Shown: positions 5,992-8,828 of the stretch, piece by piece
Position numbering within the stretch: position 1 is the first letter of the stretch
Layout: the number at the start of each line of letters is the position of its first letter
Assembly: GCA_943324925.2 (NCBI GenBank)
Contig: CALPNL020000076.1
Coordinates: forward strand, 1 to 8,828
Length of the DNA stretch: 8,828 nt
Reading direction: 5' to 3'
DNA from: Chitinophaga pinensis
GTDB taxonomy: Bacteria; Bacteroidota; Bacteroidia; Flavobacteriales; Flavobacteriaceae
The notes under the pieces: model-generated
Database searches by the model: none
Seen by the model: only the letters and a program-made list of their open reading frames with translations
Told to the model about the DNA's origin: nothing
Program-made: the position numbers and the translations under genes

Positions 5992-7143
5992 ATGCAGTTT
6001 TCCAATAAACGAAATTTTACTCGGTGGTTTATTATATTTTCCTCGTTTATATTCATTGTTTTCATACTTTGGAATACCTACTCCTTTTTTCAGATTTTCA
6101 AAAATGAAGAACGTTTAAAGATGGAATATTGGTCGGAAGCTCAAAAAACTTTGATTACTTCTGACATCAACACCGAAGTAGCGCTGCCTATTAAAATAAT
6201 CGAAGACAATAAAACAATTCCAATTATTTTAACCGATGAAAAAGACAGTATAATTGGCCATAACAATATTGACGAAAAATTAATGTCGATTCCAAAGGAA
6301 GCCAATACTATTTTAAAAAAGTTAAAAAAGGAAAACCAACCGATAAAATTTGAATATGTCCCTGGAAAATTCCGAAATATCTATTACGGAAATTCCGATC
6401 GATTGAACAATCTAATTTATTTTCCAATAGCCTTTTTATTGATTATTTTACTCTTCGCTCTGTTAGTATATAATTTCTACAGAAGTACCAAAATGGCCAC
6501 AGAAAACAAACTTTGGGCAGGAATGGCTAAGGAAACGGCACATCAAATTGGAACTCCACTATCTTCATTAATTGGATGGTTGGAAATATTGAAGGCAGAA
6601 AACGTATCGGATTCCACCGTTGCAGAAATTGAAAAAGATATTGATCGACTCCAAAATATCACGGATCGTTTTTCAAAAATTGGTTCGGAACCAATATTAG
6701 AAACCAAAGATATTATAATAGAAACTGAAAACTCATTTCAATATTTACAATCTAGATTTTCAAAACAAGTGGCTTTTTCATTTAATGCACCCGATTTTCC
6801 AATTTTAGTTTCTCTAAATCCAATTCTATTCAGCTGGACCATTGAGAACTTAGTTAAAAACTCTATTGATGCTATGAGAGGAAAAGGGAAGCTGGCGGTT
6901 GCAATTAGTATAGAGGGCGAATTTGTAAAAATAAACGTAACCGATTCTGGAAAAGGAATTCCAAAAAAGCAATTCAAAAAAATCTTTGAACCGGGATTTA
7001 CAACAAAAAAAAGAGGCTGGGGATTGGGACTTTCTTTAACAAAAAGAATAGTTGAAGAATACCATGATGGCAAAATAAAAGTACTGAATTCTGAAGTGAA
7101 TAAAGGAACTACTTTTCAAATTAGTTTTAGAAAAGCAAAGTAA
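5992..7143 (+). CDS. Orphan two-TM sensor histidine kinase
   Basis: Inner-membrane sensor kinase of a two-component system (383 residues). Transmembrane helices lie at about 12-33 and 141-162 and flank a periplasmic sensing region of about 107 residues with no recognised domain. Only about 21 residues separate the second helix from the phosphoacceptor, leaving no room for a HAMP domain. The H-box is ETAHQIGTPLSS with His184 as the expected phosphorylation site; the residue after His is Gln instead of the common Glu/Asp. The HATPase_c domain is complete: N-box ENLVKNSIDA (Asn286, Asn290), G1 DSGKGIP (318-324), F-box IFEPGFTTK (331-339) and G2 GWGLGL (342-347). No receiver-domain gene is adjacent on either side, so the partner regulator must be elsewhere. 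The TAA stop directly abuts the stop codon of the SH3b gene on the other strand. Signal unknown. Confidence 0.95.
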   Translation: MQFSNKRNFTRWFIIFSSFIFIVFILWNTYSFFQIFKNEERLKMEYWSEAQKTLITSDINTEVALPIKIIEDNKTIPIILTDEKDSIIGHNNIDEKLMSIPKEANTILKKLKKENQPIKFEYVPGKFRNIYYGNSDRLNNLIYFPIAFLLIILLFALLVYNFYRSTKMATENKLWAGMAKETAHQIGTPLSSLIGWLEILKAENVSDSTVAEIEKDIDRLQNITDRFSKIGSEPILETKDIIIETENSFQYLQSRFSKQVAFSFNAPDFPILVSLNPILFSWTIENLVKNSIDAMRGKGKLAVAISIEGEFVKINVTDSGKGIPKKQFKKIFEPGFTTKKRGWGLGLSLTKRIVEEYHDGKIKVLNSEVNKGTTFQISFRKAK

Positions 7144-8019
7144 TTATAACTTTTTCTTGCTCTTTCTGATTTTGCTTTTATTGATTAGAATGGCTTTTTC
7201 TCCGTTCCACTTGTAATATTCTTCTTCATTTGTCATGTTATAAATACCATTCGATTCTTCAATTAATTCTGCTTGTTCTATTTTCTTAACAATCATATTG
7301 GCCTTTCCTCCTTTTTCTGATGGAAACACAAACTCCTCAGAATGGTAAAACACATCCGCATCGCCTACATTCATTTTTTCAGGTAATGGTTGAAATTTTT
7401 TGCCATTCCATCCAAAATAATAATCAAATGTAGGAACTCCACATGACTCTCCGCTAAAAGAAATTCTATAAATATTCTGCAATTTTGATAGTCCTAAATG
7501 GCCGATGGTTTTATTTTCAAAATAGGAACTTTCAGACAAACATTTTTTAATTGTATTTTCACCCAATAATTGATTTTCCTTGTCTAAAATTTTTACTGTA
7601 ATAAAAAAATTCTCGTTGAAATATTCCTGCGATTTTATTTTTTCAATTTTATCAATAGTGGTTAAATAAGTAAATGAGGAATTTTTGACATAATTCAATG
7701 CCAATAATCCTTTCCAAACGCATCCAAATTTGGTTTCTCCTGATTTGTTTTTATATTCTATTTCAACCCAAGAAACATTAATCCCTTTTAATTTGTAAAG
7801 CGATTCCGATGTTTTTTTTACCATTACTTCGCTTCCCAATTGTAAGGAATCCAATACAATCGAACTTGCATTAGGACTTTTTCGAACATAACATGTTGGG
7901 AAACCTACAATAGCTTTAGTGTTATCCTGAAGATTCCAATGGTAGTTGTGGTTGTATTCATCCTGAGAATAGGAAAGTGTTACAAACATCATTAATAAAA
8001 AAAATAATACTTTTTTCAT
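7144..8019 (-). CDS. Exported SH3b-like protein of unknown function
   Basis: I do not recognise a named family for this 291-residue protein. Residues 1-18 form a signal peptide (MKKV, hydrophobic core, LSYSQ) with no lipobox cysteine, so it should be a soluble periplasmic or secreted protein. Residues about 36-110 follow the bacterial SH3 (SH3b) pattern: CYVRKSPNASSIVLDSLQLG, then VSWVEIEY and FGCVWKGLL, a domain often used to bind cell wall or other envelope ligands. The rest is polar and probably beta-rich, with two similar tryptophan motifs, YYFGWNGKKF near 206-215 and YYKWNGEKA near 268-276. The end is very basic (KSKIRKSKKKL). It starts 29 nt after the HIT gene on the same strand and may be the last gene of a greA-HIT transcript. 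Its stop abuts the kinase stop. Function is open. Confidence 0.8.
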   Translation of the reverse strand: MKKVLFFLLMMFVTLSYSQDEYNHNYHWNLQDNTKAIVGFPTCYVRKSPNASSIVLDSLQLGSEVMVKKTSESLYKLKGINVSWVEIEYKNKSGETKFGCVWKGLLALNYVKNSSFTYLTTIDKIEKIKSQEYFNENFFITVKILDKENQLLGENTIKKCLSESSYFENKTIGHLGLSKLQNIYRISFSGESCGVPTFDYYFGWNGKKFQPLPEKMNVGDADVFYHSEEFVFPSEKGGKANMIVKKIEQAELIEESNGIYNMTNEEEYYKWNGEKAILINKSKIRKSKKKL

Positions 8020-8048
8020 CCGTTTGTATGTTATATCAAATTTTGATT

Positions 8049-8438
8049 TTATAAATTTCCTTGGATTTTCAATGCCAACGAAGTAAATTCCTCTTTGGAT
8101 AAACTAACTTTCTTTTGAAAGCGGATGTCCTCCATTTCATTCAGTGGGATCAAATGAACATGGGCATGGGGAACTTCTAAACCTATAACGCTCATGCCAA
8201 TCCGTTTACAAGGAACTGTTTTTTGTAATGCAATAGCCACTTTTTTAGAAAAGTGCATCAAGCCTAAGTAAAGCTCGTCGTCGAGATCAAATAGCTTGTC
8301 AATCTCATGCTTTGGAATGCATAAAGTATGTCCGAGTGCATTTGGATTTACATCCAAAAAGGCTAAAAATTTATCGTCTTCGGTGATTTTAAAACACGGA
8401 ATTTCTCCGTTTACGATTTTGGTAAAAATACTTGCCAT
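8049..8438 (-). CDS. HIT-family nucleotide-binding hydrolase
   Basis: A cytoplasmic histidine-triad protein (129 residues) of the HINT/HIT branch, whose members hydrolyse adenosine phosphoramidates or transfer nucleotidyl groups. The N-terminal IFTKIVNGEIPCF and FLAFLDVNPNALGHTLCIPK blocks are standard. The triad HAHVHLIP has His91, His93 and His95, with His93 expected to be the nucleophile. The stretch before the triad reads MSVIGLEVP instead of the NNG-xx-AGQ seen in many HINT proteins, so the phosphate-contacting Gln is replaced by Leu; this form seems common in Bacteroidota homologues, from memory. It begins 18 nt after the greA stop on the same strand, which supports cotranscription. Physiological substrate unknown. 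Confidence 0.95.
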   Translation of the reverse strand: MASIFTKIVNGEIPCFKITEDDKFLAFLDVNPNALGHTLCIPKHEIDKLFDLDDELYLGLMHFSKKVAIALQKTVPCKRIGMSVIGLEVPHAHVHLIPLNEMEDIRFQKKVSLSKEEFTSLALKIQGNL

Positions 8439-8456
8439 TTTTGGACGTGAATTGAA

Positions 8457-8828
8457 TTAATCTCTAGAAACCTCTAAAATTTCAAATTTCAAGATTCCAT
8501 TAGGAACCGTAATTTCAGCTATTTCTCCCACCGATTTGCCTAATAAGCCTTTTCCAATTGGAGAAGTCACAGAAATTTTTCCTGTTTTTAAATCGGCTTC
8601 ACTTTCAGCAACTAAAGTGTATTTTAATTCCATAGAATTCGTCAAATTTTTGATTTTTACATTGGATAAAACCAAAACTTTAGAGACATCTAATTGTGTT
8701 TCGTCAATTAATCGAGCGTTAGAATGAACTTCTTCTAATTTAGCAATTCTCATTTCTAACATTCCTTGAGCTTCTTTTGCAGCATCGTATTCAGCGTTCT
8801 CTGACAAATCACCTTTATCTCTTGCATC
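8457..8828 (-). CDS. greA: Transcription elongation factor GreA, 5'-truncated by window edge
   Basis: GreA enters the secondary channel of RNA polymerase and stimulates cleavage of backtracked RNA so that stalled complexes resume. The visible 123 residues cover the tip of the N-terminal coiled coil and the complete C-terminal FKBP-like domain. The frame stays open to the last base of the window (visible N-terminus DARDKGDLSENAEYD). The TTG within it (8805-8807) encodes an internal Leu and is not the start. The acidic tip residues that act on the polymerase Mg2+ are present: the Asp and Glu of DLSEN match E. coli Asp41 and Glu44. The C-terminal domain shows the SPIGKGLLGKSVGEIAEITVPNG signature segment (about 8493-8561) and ends in EVSRD. 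About 35 N-terminal residues lie beyond the window. It heads a probable operon with the HIT gene. Confidence 0.97.
   Translation of the reverse strand, partial: DARDKGDLSENAEYDAAKEAQGMLEMRIAKLEEVHSNARLIDETQLDVSKVLVLSNVKIKNLTNSMELKYTLVAESEADLKTGKISVTSPIGKGLLGKSVGEIAEITVPNGILKFEILEVSRD

Noticed and set aside
6738..7073. Open frame on the minus strand inside the histidine kinase gene
   Set aside because: It lies wholly within the conserved ATPase domain coding sequence and has no promoter or family likeness.
8035..8047. Palindrome ATCAAA-T-TTTGAT between the HIT and SH3b genes as a terminator
   Set aside because: The stem is only 6 A/T-rich pairs with a one-base centre and no U-run on the minus strand.
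8536..8727. Plus-strand open frame inside greA
   Set aside because: It is a shadow of the conserved GreA C-terminal domain coding DNA.

Overview
The window reads as chromosomal DNA from a member of the Bacteroidota, most likely a Flavobacterium or close relative. The grounds are AT-rich intergenic DNA, no convincing Shine-Dalgarno sequence before any start codon, candidate promoters resembling the Bacteroidota TAnnTTTG element, and protein sequences typical of Flavobacteriaceae (ribosomal protein S2 with an acidic Ala/Glu/Val tail, a DUF3127 protein, a histidine kinase with an AHQIGTPLSS H-box). The genus assignment is inference from remembered family sequences, not from a search.

Left part (1-1531, + strand): the 3' two-thirds of rpsB and all of tsf form the usual ribosomal protein S2 / elongation factor Ts operon. 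A large imperfect inverted repeat fills the gap between them, and a strong intrinsic terminator follows tsf.

Middle (1554-4560): tag (3-methyladenine DNA glycosylase I, +) converges on aat (leucyl/phenylalanyl-tRNA-protein transferase, -), and their stop codons overlap. Divergent from aat is a + strand pair of exported PAP2-superfamily phosphatase-like genes separated by 8 nt. The first lacks two active-site arginines and the second is canonical. The pair ends in a hairpin that can terminate transcription on both strands.

Right part (4567-8828): a - strand pair, a flavin reductase-like protein followed by a DUF3127 protein ending in an SSB-like acidic tail (DDLPF), is divergent from an orphan two-TM sensor histidine kinase (+). 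The kinase gene abuts, stop codon to stop codon, a - strand series of greA (cut by the window edge), a HIT-family hydrolase gene and an exported SH3b-like protein of unknown function.

Most of this is core, housekeeping chromosome: translation, transcript elongation, DNA repair, N-degron tagging. I see no insertion sequence, CRISPR array, tRNA, rRNA or phage gene. No gene-free stretch exceeds 300 bases; the longest gap is about 153 bases (5839-5991). I do not see a clear new multi-gene system. The item most worth following is the DUF3127 protein, whose layout (OB-like domain, Ala/Pro linker, acidic DDLPF end) copies that of single-stranded DNA-binding proteins.
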